Assembly: GCF_001592205.1 (NCBI RefSeq)
Contig: NZ_BCWM01000016.1
Location: 26,612 to 90,611, forward strand
Source of the DNA: Brevundimonas vesicularis NBRC 12165
GTDB taxonomy: Bacteria > Pseudomonadota > Alphaproteobacteria > Caulobacterales > Caulobacteraceae
DNA: 64,000 nucleotides
Direction: 5' to 3'
Below the pieces are notes generated by a model. It was not told where the DNA came from, made no database searches, and saw nothing but the letters and a program-made list of their open reading frames with translations. Below, piece by piece: positions 1 to 9,010 of this stretch (the first letter of the stretch is position 1; each line of letters begins with the position of its first letter). Position numbers and translations under genes: made by a program.

Positions 1-127
1 CCTTCACCGCAAGCGCCCCCAAAGCACCACAACCCCCAATCGCTAATTGAAACAACCGTGTTCTGCAAGTCGGTTGGCGTCCGGGACGGATTGTCGCTAT
101 TCATGGCGCCTCACCCGGAGCAGCGGC

Positions 128-757
128 TTGTCTGAACCCTCGAACGCCTCGCGCACGACCCGAAAGCCCAAGGGCGAAGGCCATTCGCGTAGGGGCGAAA
201 TCCTGGCGGCGGCCGAGCGCATCTTCGTCGAGCACGGCTATGAAGGCGCGACGATTCGCAAGATCGCGGACGAGGTCGGGCTGTCGTCGACGGCGCTCTA
301 TATGCATTTCCCGGACAAGGGCGCGATCCTGCAGGAAATCTGCCGTGACGCCTTCGCCCGGTTGATCGCGTCGAACGCCGCCGTCGCCGATGAGGCCGCG
401 CCGCCCGAACAGCGCCTGCGGCGGATGATCGAGGGCTATATCGACTTCGGTTTCGCTCATCCCAATGCCTATCGCCTGATCTATCTGACAAGACCTGTCG
501 AGGCGCGAGAGGGCGCCCAGGACGCGGCGCGCGAGCTGGGCGCCAGCCTGTTCACGACATTGGAAGCGACCGTCGGCGACGCCGTGACGGCCGGACGTAT
601 GAAGGGCGATCCCGCCACGATCGCGCAGGCGATCTGGGCTGCGGCCCACGGGATCGTGTCGCTCATGATCACAAAGCCCTACTTCCCGTGGTCCGATCGG
701 CAGGCGCTGGTTCGCACGACTTTGGACGCCCTATTCGCCGGTCTGATCGAAGGATGA
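128..757 (+). CDS. TetR/AcrR family transcriptional regulator
   Basis: Predicted DNA-binding regulator of about 209 aa. The N-terminal helix-turn-helix reads RGEILAAAERIFVEHGYEG, then IRKIADEVGLS and ALYMHFPDK, the classic TetR recognition region. The rest is an all-helical ligand-binding domain. The frame is open from a TTG at 47, but I prefer the TTG at 128 because GGAG lies at 117-120 with 7 bases of spacing and translation then starts 20 or so residues before the HTH. Its stop codon overlaps the ATG of the ABC binding protein at 754 (ATGA), so regulator and transporter are probably co-translated and it may control the importer in response to its substrate. The ligand is unknown. Confidence 0.85.
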   Translation: MSEPSNASRTTRKPKGEGHSRRGEILAAAERIFVEHGYEGATIRKIADEVGLSSTALYMHFPDKGAILQEICRDAFARLIASNAAVADEAAPPEQRLRRMIEGYIDFGFAHPNAYRLIYLTRPVEAREGAQDAARELGASLFTTLEATVGDAVTAGRMKGDPATIAQAIWAAAHGIVSLMITKPYFPWSDRQALVRTTLDALFAGLIEG

Positions 758-1554
758 AGCGTATCTGCGTCGCCTTAGCGGCTCTGGCGTTCAGCAGCAG
801 CACGGCTCAGGCCAGGCCCTTGCGGATCATGGCGCTGGATCAATGCGCGGATCAATATGTGCTGGCCTTGGCGCCGGACGCGGACCTCGCGCTGTCGCCC
901 CGCGCCGACGATCCGGACGCCTGGCTGCGTCAGCAGGCGGTCGGTCACAAGCGTTTGCGTCCGACACTTGAGGCCGCCGTGGGCTTTCAGCCTGATGTCG
1001 TGGTGCGCTACTGGGGCGGCGAGCCGCGCCTGCTGTCCGCGCTGACGCAGCGCGGCGTCAAGGTGGTCACAATAGATGATGCGATTGATCTGGAGGGCGT
1101 ACGACGGAATATACGGACTGTGGCGCGGGATCTGCGACAGGCTGAGCGCGGACAGGCGTTAGAGCGACAGATGGACGGGAAGTTGGCCAAAGCGGCGCCG
1201 GTGAAGCGCGCGGCTGAGGCGCCGGGGGCAGTCTATCTGACATCGGGGGGCTTCACCGCGGGGCCAGGCACGCTGATCGATGCAATGATGCGGGCGGCCG
1301 GATTTTCAAATCTGTCGGCCGCGCCCGGTTTTGGCGCACTCAGCGTCGAGCGGATCGCGATGAATCCTCCGGTGCGATTCGTGCTCGGCTTCTTCGATCA
1401 GCTGCGCGCCGACCTGCGCGGACCGGGGCGGCATCCGGTTGTCGCGCGAGCGGCCGAGGGTCGAACGGCGGCGCGCCTGCCCGCCGCGACCTTGACCTGC
1501 CCCGCGTGGTTCGCCGCCGACGCGGTCGAGATGATGGCCAAGGGGCGGCCGTGA
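754..1554 (+). CDS. ABC transporter periplasmic substrate-binding protein (cobalamin/Fe-siderophore type)
   Basis: About 266 aa with a clear Sec signal peptide (MKRICVALAALAF...AQA). The mature start RPLRIMALDQCADQY and the later QPDVVVRYWG segment resemble the BtuF/FepB class of helical-backbone binding proteins that deliver cobalamin or ferric chelates to FecCD permeases. The ATG at 754 overlaps the TetR stop, and the gene runs into the permease with a GTGA overlap at 1551. The open frame extends upstream to 688 but that would hide the signal peptide. The substrate cannot be read from the sequence; cobalamin, haem and siderophore are all possible. Confidence 0.8.
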   Translation: MKRICVALAALAFSSSTAQARPLRIMALDQCADQYVLALAPDADLALSPRADDPDAWLRQQAVGHKRLRPTLEAAVGFQPDVVVRYWGGEPRLLSALTQRGVKVVTIDDAIDLEGVRRNIRTVARDLRQAERGQALERQMDGKLAKAAPVKRAAEAPGAVYLTSGGFTAGPGTLIDAMMRAAGFSNLSAAPGFGALSVERIAMNPPVRFVLGFFDQLRADLRGPGRHPVVARAAEGRTAARLPAATLTCPAWFAADAVEMMAKGRP

Positions 1555-2540
1555 ACAGAACGGTTCGGCTGTGCCTGGTTCTGATCGGCTTGATCGTCGC
1601 GGCGCTGGCCCTGGCTGTGCTGGCCGGCGAGACGGCGTTCAGCGTCGATCAGTACGCGGCTGCATTCAGCGATCCGACATCCGGCCCGGCCGAGGTGCTG
1701 TGGCAGGTGCGGGCGCCGCGCGCGGTGTGCGCCCTGATTGTCGGCGCGGCCCTGGGTTTGGCGGGCGCAGTGATGCAGGGGCTGTTGCGTAACCCGCTGG
1801 CTGATCCCGGCGTGCTGGGCGTGTCGGCGACGGGGGCGCTGGGCGCGGCGCTGGCGATCGTCCTTGGCGCTGCGGCTGTGCCGGGACTGATCGAGCTTTC
1901 GGCATTGGCAGGCGCGGCGTTGGCGGGCGGACTCTTGATCGTGGCGTCCAGGGCCATGCGGGCGCCCGAGGCCCTGATCCTGTTCGGGGTGGCGCTGTCC
2001 AGTTTCGCAGGCGCGGCGACGGCCTTGATCTTCAACCTGTCGCCGTCGCCGATCGCCTCGGCCGAGGTCATGTCCTGGCTGCTGGGATCGGTGCAGAACC
2101 GAAGTTGGGTCGATGTGGCCTGGGTGACGCAGGCCCTGATCGTCTCGGGCGTCTTCGCTGCCTGGTCGGGCGCCGGTCTGCGGATGCTGACCCTGGGCGA
2201 CGAGGGTGCGGCGGCCTCGGGCTTGAATATGGGGCGGTCGAGGGTCTTCGCCCTGATCGCCGCGGCCTTGGCCACAGGGGCGGCGGTGGCGGTGGCGGGC
2301 GTGATCGGGTTCGTGGGCCTGGCCGCGCCGCATCTGGTGCGGGCGGCGGTGCGGGGTGATGCGAAGCGAATCCTGGCGCCCTCGGCGCTGGCGGGCGGGC
2401 TGATGCTGATCGTGGCGGACCTGTTGGCGCGACTGACGCCGGCGGATCAGGAGCTGAAGCTGGGCGTGTTCACAGCCCTGATCGGCGCACCTCTGTTCGC
2501 CCTGATTGCTTGGCGCGCGGCGCGGGAGTGGCGGCTGTGA
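1551..2540 (+). CDS. FecCD-family ABC transporter permease
   Basis: About 329 aa of strongly hydrophobic sequence with many predicted membrane helices. Family-typical segments are visible: RNPLADPGVLGVSATGAL, which matches the conserved NPLA.P..LG.S.GA region of BtuC/FecD permeases, and GFVGLAAPHLVR near the C-terminus, the cytoplasmic coupling region that contacts the ATPase. The GTG start at 1551 overlaps the TGA of the binding protein; a longer frame from 1506 would read through that gene in another phase and is unlikely. It forms the inner-membrane channel of the importer encoded by its neighbours. Confidence 0.9.
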   Translation: MNRTVRLCLVLIGLIVAALALAVLAGETAFSVDQYAAAFSDPTSGPAEVLWQVRAPRAVCALIVGAALGLAGAVMQGLLRNPLADPGVLGVSATGALGAALAIVLGAAAVPGLIELSALAGAALAGGLLIVASRAMRAPEALILFGVALSSFAGAATALIFNLSPSPIASAEVMSWLLGSVQNRSWVDVAWVTQALIVSGVFAAWSGAGLRMLTLGDEGAAASGLNMGRSRVFALIAAALATGAAVAVAGVIGFVGLAAPHLVRAAVRGDAKRILAPSALAGGLMLIVADLLARLTPADQELKLGVFTALIGAPLFALIAWRAAREWRL

Positions 2541-3292
2541 GCCTGTTGTCGCTAGCAAAGGTTCAGGCGCGGTTGGGCAAGGCCGTCGTGCTGGATGGGG
2601 TGAGCCTGTCGGTCGCGGCGGGCGAGGTCGTGGCCCTGTGCGGACCAAACGGAGCGGGCAAGAGCAGCGCCATCCGCGCCGCTGCGGGCCTCTTGGCCAC
2701 GACCGGCGGACAAATCAGGCTGGGCGGCGCGGACATCGTCGATCTGTCCCATCGCCAGCGGGCGGAACGCGTCGCCTATTTGCCGCAGGAACGGCGCATC
2801 GCCTGGAATCTGCCGGCGGCAGAGGTGGCGGCGCTCGGCGCCCCGTTTCTGTCAGGCGCGGATGCGCTGGCGCGAGCGCGCGCCGTTCTGGAAGAAGTCG
2901 GCGCTGGTCATCTGGCGGACCGCGGCGTTGCAGAGATGTCAGGCGGCGAGCGTGCGCGGGTTCTGCTGGCGCGCGCCCTTGTCGTCGATGCGCCGCTGCT
3001 GCTGGCTGACGAGCCGATCGCGGGGCTGGACCCGGATGCGCAGCGTCTGGTGCTGGAGCGCCTAAGGGCGCGCGCTGACGGCGGAGCAGGCGTGCTGGTC
3101 AGTCTTCACGACCTGACCCTGGCTGCAGCCGTGGCGGATCGCATCGTCGTGCTGGATCGGGGGCGAGTCGTCGCCGACGCCCCACCGATCCAGGCCCTGT
3201 CGCCCGCCGTCCTGCGCGAGGTGTTCGGGCTGGACGGCGAGTGGATCGAGGGGCCGAACGGGCCGCTGCTGGCGGCCCGCCGGGCTCAGTAG
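2537..3292 (+). CDS. ABC transporter ATP-binding protein (FecE/BtuD/HmuV type)
   Basis: About 251 aa. Walker A is GPNGAGKSS, the ABC signature is MSGGERARV, Walker B is LLLADEPIAGLD, and the switch histidine is in VSLHDLTLA. This is the cytoplasmic motor of the FecCD importer. The GTG at 2537 overlaps the permease stop (GTGA), continuing the coupled chain from the TetR gene. The 3' end overlaps the convergent lytic transglycosylase by a few bases. No terminator is visible between the two. Confidence 0.92.
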   Translation: MSLLSLAKVQARLGKAVVLDGVSLSVAAGEVVALCGPNGAGKSSAIRAAAGLLATTGGQIRLGGADIVDLSHRQRAERVAYLPQERRIAWNLPAAEVAALGAPFLSGADALARARAVLEEVGAGHLADRGVAEMSGGERARVLLARALVVDAPLLLADEPIAGLDPDAQRLVLERLRARADGGAGVLVSLHDLTLAAAVADRIVVLDRGRVVADAPPIQALSPAVLREVFGLDGEWIEGPNGPLLAARRAQ

Positions 3293-5346
3293 GCGATATA
3301 GGGCCGCGCGCCGGCCGCCGAACCGCGCGAGATGTCGGCCGAAGGCGTCAGCGGCGCCGTGCCGCCGTTCAGGCGCGCCTTGTAGACCGCCATGTTTTCC
3401 ATCACCCGCATCATATAGTTGCGCGTCTCGGTGAAGGGCGCGCACTCGATGAAGTCGATGGTCTTGATCGCATCGCCGCGCGGGTCGCCGCAACGGGCGA
3501 TCCACTGGCTGGGGCGTGCCGGTCCGGCGTTGTAGCCGACCGTCGCCAGCAGCATGGAGCCGTTGTTCGCGGCCATCAGCTCGCCCAGGTGATAGCTGCC
3601 CAGGGTCATGTTGTAGTCGGGATCCCACAACTGCTCGGCGGAATAGCTCATGCCCAGACGGCGGGCGACGCCGGAGGCGGTGGACGGCAGGAACTGCATC
3701 ATGCCGCGCGCGTCGGCGCCGGAGCGGGCGCGGGGATCGAAGCTGGATTCCTGGCGCGTGATCGCCTGGGTGAACTCAAGCGGCGCGGCGCCGGCGACCT
3801 GGGGCGGGACGCGGACAGGATACATCCGCTCGGGCATGACGAAGCCCCGCTGGCTGGCGGCGCGCCCCACCATCATGGCGGTGAAGCCCTCGCCATAGCC
3901 GCGCGACAGGTCCATCAGCAGGGCCAGGTCGTTGATGGTCGGCAGGTCGTTGTCCAGCTGATAGGCGAAGACGCGCAGCAGGCTCATCTCACCGGTCTCG
4001 CCCAAAATGCGCGTGGCGCGGACGATCTCATTGCCTTCGAAGCGGGCGATGTCCGCTTGGGACGGCACAGGCTCGACCGGCAGCTGAAGCGTGGTCATCC
4101 CCGCCTTCTCGGCCGCCAGCTGACCGTAGAAGGTCTGCCAATGCTGGGCGCCGTTGCGATAGTAGGCAAGGGCGGCGTCGCGTTCGCCGCGCGCCTCGGC
4201 GGCGCGACCCAACCAGTAGAAGGCGCGGCCTTGAGTGATCGGCGTGGACGAGGCGGTGCGCAGGGCTTCGAAATGGCGGGCAGCGACTTCGGGCTGGTTC
4301 AGCTTGGTCAAGGCGACCCAACCGGCGAAGAACTCGGCGTCCACCATCCGGTCGCCCGAGGTGAAGCCGTGGCCGTTCATGGCGTCATAGGCCGCGCGCC
4401 AGTTGCCCTGTTGCAGGGCGTCGAGGAAGTAGTTGCGGCGCTCGCTCCACAGGGTGTTGTCGCCGGTCGTGTGGCCCGGCGCCGGCGGAAGATTGGCCAG
4501 CAGCGCAAAGCCTTCGGATTGCCGGTTTTGCGATCGCAGCAGGCGAACGCGCTCCAGCACGACCGCCGGATCGGCGGCCTGGGCCGGCGTCAGATTGGCG
4601 ATGACGGCGTCGGGGCTGTAGGCCGAACGAAGGGTCATCACCGTGTTGGCTATGGCGGCGCGATCGGGCGAGACCAGATTGATCATGCTGCGCGTCGCCG
4701 GCCCGTGCGGACCGAGCAGAAGCATATTCAGCCGGGCCTCGTGATCGGCGGGCGTCAGCCAGGAACCCCATTGGCCGAGGATACGCGACTGCGGCGCGTC
4801 GTCGAACGAGCGGGTGCGCCACCAGTCGCGGACGAGGGCGCGGGCCTCATCCTGGCGGCCGCGCTGCTGCAGCGCGGAGGCGTAGGCGATGGCCCCCTCG
4901 ACGGTCGTCGGCTTTCCGTCAGACATTAGGGCCAAGGCGGCGTCCGCGCCCATGCCGGAGCGGTCCAGCACCTTTTCGGCGGCGGAGCGTCGCGATTCGC
5001 CGCGCGGCCATCCCGCCAGATCGGACTGACCGCGCGCGAGGTCCGAGTAGGACAGCTGCTCGCCCGAGGTGTCGATCAGTGCCCATTCGACCAGTTTGCG
5101 AGCCGAGGCGTCCCTGATCTGCGACATGGCGGACTGGGCGCCGAACACATCGCGCGCACGAGCCGCCGCCAGCCCCTGACGAAACAGCGCCGTGTCCTGA
5201 TCGTTCAGCACGCGGCCCTGATAGGTCGCCGAATAGCCGGGCACGGACGAGGACGCCGAGGCATAGGGCACAGGCTGGGTGGGTAGGACGTCCTGCGGGT
5301 TCGGCGCAAGGACGGCGAGGGCCGCCGCCAGACTGGTCGCGATCAT
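3286..5346 (-). CDS. Soluble lytic murein transglycosylase (Slt70-like)
   Basis: About 686 aa periplasmic enzyme that cleaves the MurNAc-GlcNAc bond of peptidoglycan to form 1,6-anhydro ends. A long helical, alanine-rich superhelix (about residues 30-500) precedes a C-terminal goose-lysozyme-like SLT domain. The catalytic glutamate is E533 in TRQESSFD, followed by GMMQFLP and ATVGYNAGP, the family motifs II and III. I chose the ATG at 5346 because AGGACAG sits just upstream and translation then begins with a hydrophobic signal peptide (MIATSLAAALAVLA); an ATG at 5364 is the alternative. It is divergent from dapA. Confidence 0.9.
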   Translation of the reverse strand: MIATSLAAALAVLAPNPQDVLPTQPVPYASASSSVPGYSATYQGRVLNDQDTALFRQGLAAARARDVFGAQSAMSQIRDASARKLVEWALIDTSGEQLSYSDLARGQSDLAGWPRGESRRSAAEKVLDRSGMGADAALALMSDGKPTTVEGAIAYASALQQRGRQDEARALVRDWWRTRSFDDAPQSRILGQWGSWLTPADHEARLNMLLLGPHGPATRSMINLVSPDRAAIANTVMTLRSAYSPDAVIANLTPAQAADPAVVLERVRLLRSQNRQSEGFALLANLPPAPGHTTGDNTLWSERRNYFLDALQQGNWRAAYDAMNGHGFTSGDRMVDAEFFAGWVALTKLNQPEVAARHFEALRTASSTPITQGRAFYWLGRAAEARGERDAALAYYRNGAQHWQTFYGQLAAEKAGMTTLQLPVEPVPSQADIARFEGNEIVRATRILGETGEMSLLRVFAYQLDNDLPTINDLALLMDLSRGYGEGFTAMMVGRAASQRGFVMPERMYPVRVPPQVAGAAPLEFTQAITRQESSFDPRARSGADARGMMQFLPSTASGVARRLGMSYSAEQLWDPDYNMTLGSYHLGELMAANNGSMLLATVGYNAGPARPSQWIARCGDPRGDAIKTIDFIECAPFTETRNYMMRVMENMAVYKARLNGGTAPLTPSADISRGSAAGARPYIAY

Positions 5347-5471
5347 GATCTGTCCTGTTCCCATTCAATCCCGGTTGCGGCGGAGCCGCTGGCGACCTAA
5401 CGTCCCGCGCTCATTGCAAAGGCGATGAACATCCGTCCATCGTCACTCCCCACGCAGGCCAGCTTAGTCTC

Positions 5472-6356
5472 ATGAACGCCCCCTTGTTCAAGGGCGTGAT
5501 CACCGCCCTGATCACACCACTTCGTGACGGAAACGTGGACGAAGCCGCATTCGCCAAACTGCTTGAGCGTCAGATCGCCGCAGGGGTTCACGGCGTCGTC
5601 CCGATGGGCACGACGGGCGAGGGCGCCAGCATGGACCTGGATGAGCACAAGCACGTCATCGAGCTGTGCGTGCGTCTGACGGCCGGGCGCGTCGCCGTCA
5701 TCGCCGGCACCGGATCGCCCTATACCAAGGAAGCCATCGACCTGACCCGCCACGCCAAGACGGTGGGCGCGGATGGGGCGCTGATCGTGACGCCCTATTA
5801 TATTCGCCCGTCGCAAGCGGGCATGGCGGCCCATTTCGAAGCGGTGGCCGACGCCGTGCAGCTTCCGATCCTGCTTTACAATGTGCCGGGCCGGACGGGA
5901 GCCGATCTGTCCAATGAGACAGTGGCGCGGCTGGCGGCCCACCCCAACATCGTCGGCATCAAGGACGCCACGGGCGACATGAGCCGCGTCAGCTGGATGC
6001 GCGCGAACATTGATGGCCAGTTCGACCTGATCTCGGGGGACGACCCCAGCTATCTCGGCTACCACGCCCATGGCGGCGTCGGCCTGATCTCGGTGGCGTC
6101 CAATGTCGCGCCCGAGGCCATGGTCGCCTTGCACAATGCGATGACTGCCGGAGATTATGCCACAGCACGGGATTGGCAGGACCGACTGATCAGTCTTTGC
6201 AAGGCGCTGTTCCTGGACAACTCGCCCGCGCCGACGAAATACGCCCTGGCCAAGCTTGGCTTGTGCAACGAGGAGGCGCGCCTGCCGCTGTCGCCGACCT
6301 CCGATGCGGTCAAACCTTTCATCGACCGCGCCATGGCGGCGGCGGGCGTCATCTGA
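5472..6356 (+). CDS. dapA: 4-hydroxy-tetrahydrodipicolinate synthase
   Basis: 294 aa, full length for the family. It condenses pyruvate with aspartate semialdehyde, the first committed step of lysine and meso-diaminopimelate synthesis. The pattern MGTTGEG near residue 44, LYNVPGRTG with the catalytic tyrosine, and GIKDATGD with the Schiff-base lysine are all present. The stop codon overlaps the ATG of smpB, so the two are translationally coupled. About 107 bases separate it from the divergent lytic transglycosylase; both serve cell-wall metabolism. Confidence 0.96.
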   Translation: MNAPLFKGVITALITPLRDGNVDEAAFAKLLERQIAAGVHGVVPMGTTGEGASMDLDEHKHVIELCVRLTAGRVAVIAGTGSPYTKEAIDLTRHAKTVGADGALIVTPYYIRPSQAGMAAHFEAVADAVQLPILLYNVPGRTGADLSNETVARLAAHPNIVGIKDATGDMSRVSWMRANIDGQFDLISGDDPSYLGYHAHGGVGLISVASNVAPEAMVALHNAMTAGDYATARDWQDRLISLCKALFLDNSPAPTKYALAKLGLCNEEARLPLSPTSDAVKPFIDRAMAAAGVI

Positions 6357-6829
6357 TGGCGCCCAAGCCGCAATCGAAATCCAAGGTCATAGCCGAAAAT
6401 CGCCGCGCGCGGTTCGACTATTTCCTGGAAGACAATATCGAGGCCGGGATCCAGCTGCTGGGCACCGAGATCAAGGCGCTGCGCGACGGCCGGGCCAATA
6501 TCGCCGAAAGCTATGCGGCGGTGGAGGGGCGCGAGATCGTGCTGATCAACGCCGATATCCCGCCGTACAAACAGGCAAACCGCTTCAACCACGAGCCGCG
6601 CCGACCGCGTAAGCTGCTGCTGCACAGAAAGCAGATCGACAAGCTGATGGGGGCGGTCCAGCGCGACGGTCAGACCATCATTCCGCTGAAGCTCTACCTG
6701 AACGATGCAGGCAAGGCGAAGCTGGAGATCGCGCTGGCCAAGGGCAAGAAGCTGCACGACAAGCGCGAGGCTTCGGCCGAACGCAACTGGCAGCGCGACA
6801 AGGCCCGCCTGATGCGTGACAAGGGCTGA
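6356..6829 (+). CDS. smpB: SsrA-binding protein SmpB
   Basis: 157 aa tmRNA-binding protein needed for trans-translation and ribosome rescue. Recognisable segments are [11 protein letters not shown], the [14 protein letters not shown] core of the beta-barrel, and the basic C-terminal tail ending KARLMRDKG, which inserts into the empty mRNA channel. The ATG at 6356 overlaps the dapA stop (TGATG); the open frame continues upstream into dapA in another phase. The tmRNA gene itself is not in this window. It converges on the uracil-DNA glycosylase with only 3 bases between. Confidence 0.96.
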   Translation: MAPKPQSKSKVIAENRRARFDYFLEDNIEAGIQLLGTEIKALRDGRANIAESYAAVEGREIVLINADIPPYKQANRFNHEPRRPRKLLLHRKQIDKLMGAVQRDGQTIIPLKLYLNDAGKAKLEIALAKGKKLHDKREASAERNWQRDKARLMRDKG

Positions 6830-6832
6830 GGT

Positions 6833-7471
6833 TCAGGCCTCGATCAGGGTTCGGGCGCGCGCGAAGATGTCCTCGAACATCTGCGGCGTCAGGCGACCGG
6901 TGTTCGTGTTCAACCGGGAGCAGTGATAGCTGTTCAGAATGACGTAGCCGCCGGCTTCGCCCTGCGCCCCGTGGCCCGCCGGCATCGCTGACGCAGGCCG
7001 CCCGAAGGCTTTCAGGATATTGCGGCGCGAGACGTCGCCCAGGGTCACGATCACCTTCAGGTTGGGCAGCAGTTTGAGCCGGTCGATCAGGAAGGGACGG
7101 CAGGTCGTTTCCTCGATCGGCAGAGGCTTGTTCCCGGGCGGGGCGCATCGGACCGCATTGGTGATCATGCAGTCCGTCAGCGTCAGGTCATCGTCGCCGT
7201 TGGGATCGTAATGGCCTTGCGCAAAGCCGGCCTTCTTCAGGGTGTCGTACAGCAGCCAGCCGGCGTGATCGCCGGTGAAGGGACGTCCCGTCCGGTTCGC
7301 GCCGGTCCGGCCGGGCGCAAGGCCGGCGATCAGCAGACGCGCGTTCGGATCGCCGAACGAGGCGGCCGGCCCGTTCCACCAGTCTGGATTCTGGCGCGCA
7401 TTCTCCTGACGATAGGCGACGAGGCGAGGACATAGGGGGCAGTCGCGGGGCGGTTCGGGCGTAACTGTCAT
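6833..7471 (-). CDS. Uracil-DNA glycosylase, family 5 (UdgB-like)
   Basis: 212 aa base-excision repair enzyme. The motif GLAPGRTGANRTGRPFTGD is diagnostic of the family 4/5 UDG fold, and the C-terminal HCSRLNTNTGRLT matches family 5 rather than family 4. Cysteines at CPLCPRL near the N-terminus and in VRCAPPG and TTCRPF are positioned as ligands of a 4Fe-4S cluster. Family 5 enzymes remove uracil and some other deaminated bases. Its start overlaps by 4 bases the stop of the upstream NYN-domain gene on the same strand. Confidence 0.9.
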   Translation of the reverse strand: MTVTPEPPRDCPLCPRLVAYRQENARQNPDWWNGPAASFGDPNARLLIAGLAPGRTGANRTGRPFTGDHAGWLLYDTLKKAGFAQGHYDPNGDDDLTLTDCMITNAVRCAPPGNKPLPIEETTCRPFLIDRLKLLPNLKVIVTLGDVSRRNILKAFGRPASAMPAGHGAQGEAGGYVILNSYHCSRLNTNTGRLTPQMFEDIFARARTLIEA

Positions 7472-8004
7472 TGGGCGGCCTTCGGGCGGCCGAAGTCGGC
7501 CATCAGATCGTTCAAGTCCAGGAAGGCGTCGGCCTGACGACGCAGCTCGTCGGCGATATGCGGCGGCTGGGTCTTCTGGGTCGAGATGACCGTGACCCGC
7601 ACGCCCCTGGCCTGGATCGCCTGAACCACCCGCCGGAAGTCGCCATCGCCGGAGAACAGCACCGCATGGTCGATGTGCGGAGCCAGCTCCAGCATGTCCA
7701 CCGCGATCTCGATGTCCATATTGCCCTTGATCCGGCTGTGGCCGCTATTGTCCGTGAACCGCTTCACCGGCTTGGTGACGACCGAAAAGCCGTTGTAGTC
7801 GAGCCAGTCCACCAGCGGCTTCACCGGCGAGAATTCTTCGCCCTCGACCACGGCCGTATAGTAGTATGCACGCGTCAGGATGGACCTCTCGCGGAACCAG
7901 TCCAGCATCCGCCGGAAATCCATGTCGTGCTGCAAGGCTCGGGCTGCGGAGTAGAGGTTGGAGCCATCGATAAAGATCGCCAGCCGGTCGTTGGGATGAA
8001 ACAT
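7468..8004 (-). CDS. NYN domain protein (LabA/DUF88 family)
   Basis: About 178 aa. The start MFHPNDRLAIFIDGSNLY, then the region around GNMDIEIAVDM and VLFSGDGDFRRVV, give the acidic residues of the PIN-like NYN metal site; these proteins are predicted RNases. The C-terminus contains QPPHIADELRRQADAFLDL, typical of LabA-like proteins. A longer open frame reaches 8352, but the protein start is clear at 8004. Its ATG shares two bases with the divergent folK ATG. It is coupled to the downstream uracil-DNA glycosylase through an ATGA overlap. The RNA substrate is unknown. Confidence 0.88.
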   Translation of the reverse strand: MFHPNDRLAIFIDGSNLYSAARALQHDMDFRRMLDWFRERSILTRAYYYTAVVEGEEFSPVKPLVDWLDYNGFSVVTKPVKRFTDNSGHSRIKGNMDIEIAVDMLELAPHIDHAVLFSGDGDFRRVVQAIQARGVRVTVISTQKTQPPHIADELRRQADAFLDLNDLMADFGRPKAAQ

Positions 8005-8566
8005 GGTCGAAGCCGTCGAAAAAGATGAAAAATCGGATCGCGCGGTCGCCGTCGGAATCGATGACGGGTTCGACCTGAATGATGCAGTCATCGTGGCCCT
8101 GGGCTGCAATGACAAGGGGGCATGGTCGTCCTGCACCGAAGCGCTGGAGGCGGCGCTCGCGCGTTTTCGCAGCGAAGGGATTGATGTCGTCGCACGCTCG
8201 TCGTGGTGGTCGTCAATGGCGTGGCCCGATCCGCACGATCCAGCCTTTGTGAATGGCGTGGTCATCGTCCGCACCGACCATGATCCGCATTCGCTGATGG
8301 CGGCGCTTGGCCGGATCGAGGACGCGTTCGGCCGCGAGCGGTCGGTTCGCAATGCGCCGCGGACGCTGGATCTGGACCTGATCGCCTACGGACGACTGAG
8401 CGGTGACATGGAAGGGCTGATCCTGCCCCATCCTCGCGCGGCCGAGCGGCGGTTTGTCATGGGGCCCATCGCCGAGATCGCGCCGAGTTGGGTGCATCCG
8501 CATGGCGGCGCCGCGAGCGATCTGGCCGCTTCCGCCACCGTTGGCGCCGACGCCCGCCCGACCTGA
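8003..8566 (+). CDS. folK: 2-amino-4-hydroxy-6-hydroxymethyldihydropteridine diphosphokinase
   Basis: 187 aa. HPPK transfers pyrophosphate from ATP to the pterin in folate synthesis. The core begins at VIVALGCNDKG; the signature RNAPRTLDLDLIAYG and the PHPRAAERRFVMGP segment are present. There is an N-terminal extension of about 25 acidic residues before the core, because no other ATG, GTG or TTG start lies between 8003 and the GTG inside the first strand. The start codon overlaps the oppositely oriented NYN start. No other folate gene lies beside it. Confidence 0.9.
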   Translation: MVEAVEKDEKSDRAVAVGIDDGFDLNDAVIVALGCNDKGAWSSCTEALEAALARFRSEGIDVVARSSWWSSMAWPDPHDPAFVNGVVIVRTDHDPHSLMAALGRIEDAFGRERSVRNAPRTLDLDLIAYGRLSGDMEGLILPHPRAAERRFVMGPIAEIAPSWVHPHGGAASDLAASATVGADARPT

Positions 8567-8650
8567 CGCCCAACTTCCGCCCCTGTGGCGTTGCAAAAAG
8601 CCGTCCTCATCTGTATTTGACGCGGTTCTCCCCCGCGTTCGAGGAATTTC

Positions 8651-9010
8651 ATGGCCCGCGTCACCGTCGAAGACTGCATCGAGAAGGTTCCGAACCGCTT
8701 TGGTCTGGTGCTGATGGCTGGCCACCGCGCCCGCAGCATCGCCAATGGCGCCGCCCTGACGATCGACCGCGACAACGACAAGAACCCTGACGTCGCCTTG
8801 CGCGAAATCGCCGACGACACCGTCGTGCCGGACGAACTGCGCGAAACCATCATCACCACGCTGCAACGCGTCGACGAGCGGACGGAAGCCGAGGACGAGG
8901 CGGAAACGGTCGCCCTGCTGGCCTCGCCGCAGCACATGAACATGGCCGAGGCGGAACTGATCCGCGCCCTGCAAAGCGACCGCGACGGCGGTCAGGAGGA
9001 GCGGTACTGA
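8651..9010 (+). CDS. rpoZ: RNA polymerase omega subunit
   Basis: 119 aa. [30 protein letters not shown] is the highly conserved omega N-terminus, involved in folding of the beta-prime subunit and in ppGpp response in many proteobacteria. GAGGAA upstream provides the ribosome binding site. The 84 bases between folK and rpoZ probably hold its promoter. The stop codon overlaps the proposed CTG start of rsh, placing the omega subunit and the alarmone enzyme in one transcription unit, an arrangement common in proteobacteria. Confidence 0.96.
   Translation: MARVTVEDCIEKVPNRFGLVLMAGHRARSIANGAALTIDRDNDKNPDVALREIADDTVVPDELRETIITTLQRVDERTEAEDEAETVALLASPQHMNMAEAELIRALQSDRDGGQEERY
8994..9000 (+). promoter_or_regulatory. 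Ribosome binding site setting a CTG start for rsh
   Basis: AGGAGGA lies inside the last codons of rpoZ and ends 6 bases before CTG at 9007-9009. No ATG, GTG or TTG exists in the rsh frame between 9007 and the ATG at 9235, which lies inside the hydrolase domain. The site therefore decides the start. Confidence 0.75.

Noticed and set aside
1..127. Cobalamin riboswitch upstream of the ABC importer
   Set aside because: No recognisable B12 box in the bases available; the region upstream of position 1 is not visible.
1398..2648. 416-codon minus-strand open frame
   Set aside because: Antisense to the FecCD permease; composition (Arg, Gln, Pro) typical of shadow translation.
3241..4929. 562-codon plus-strand open frame
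   Set aside because: It lies antisense to the lytic transglycosylase, whose motifs are clear. Long antisense frames are expected in DNA this GC-rich.
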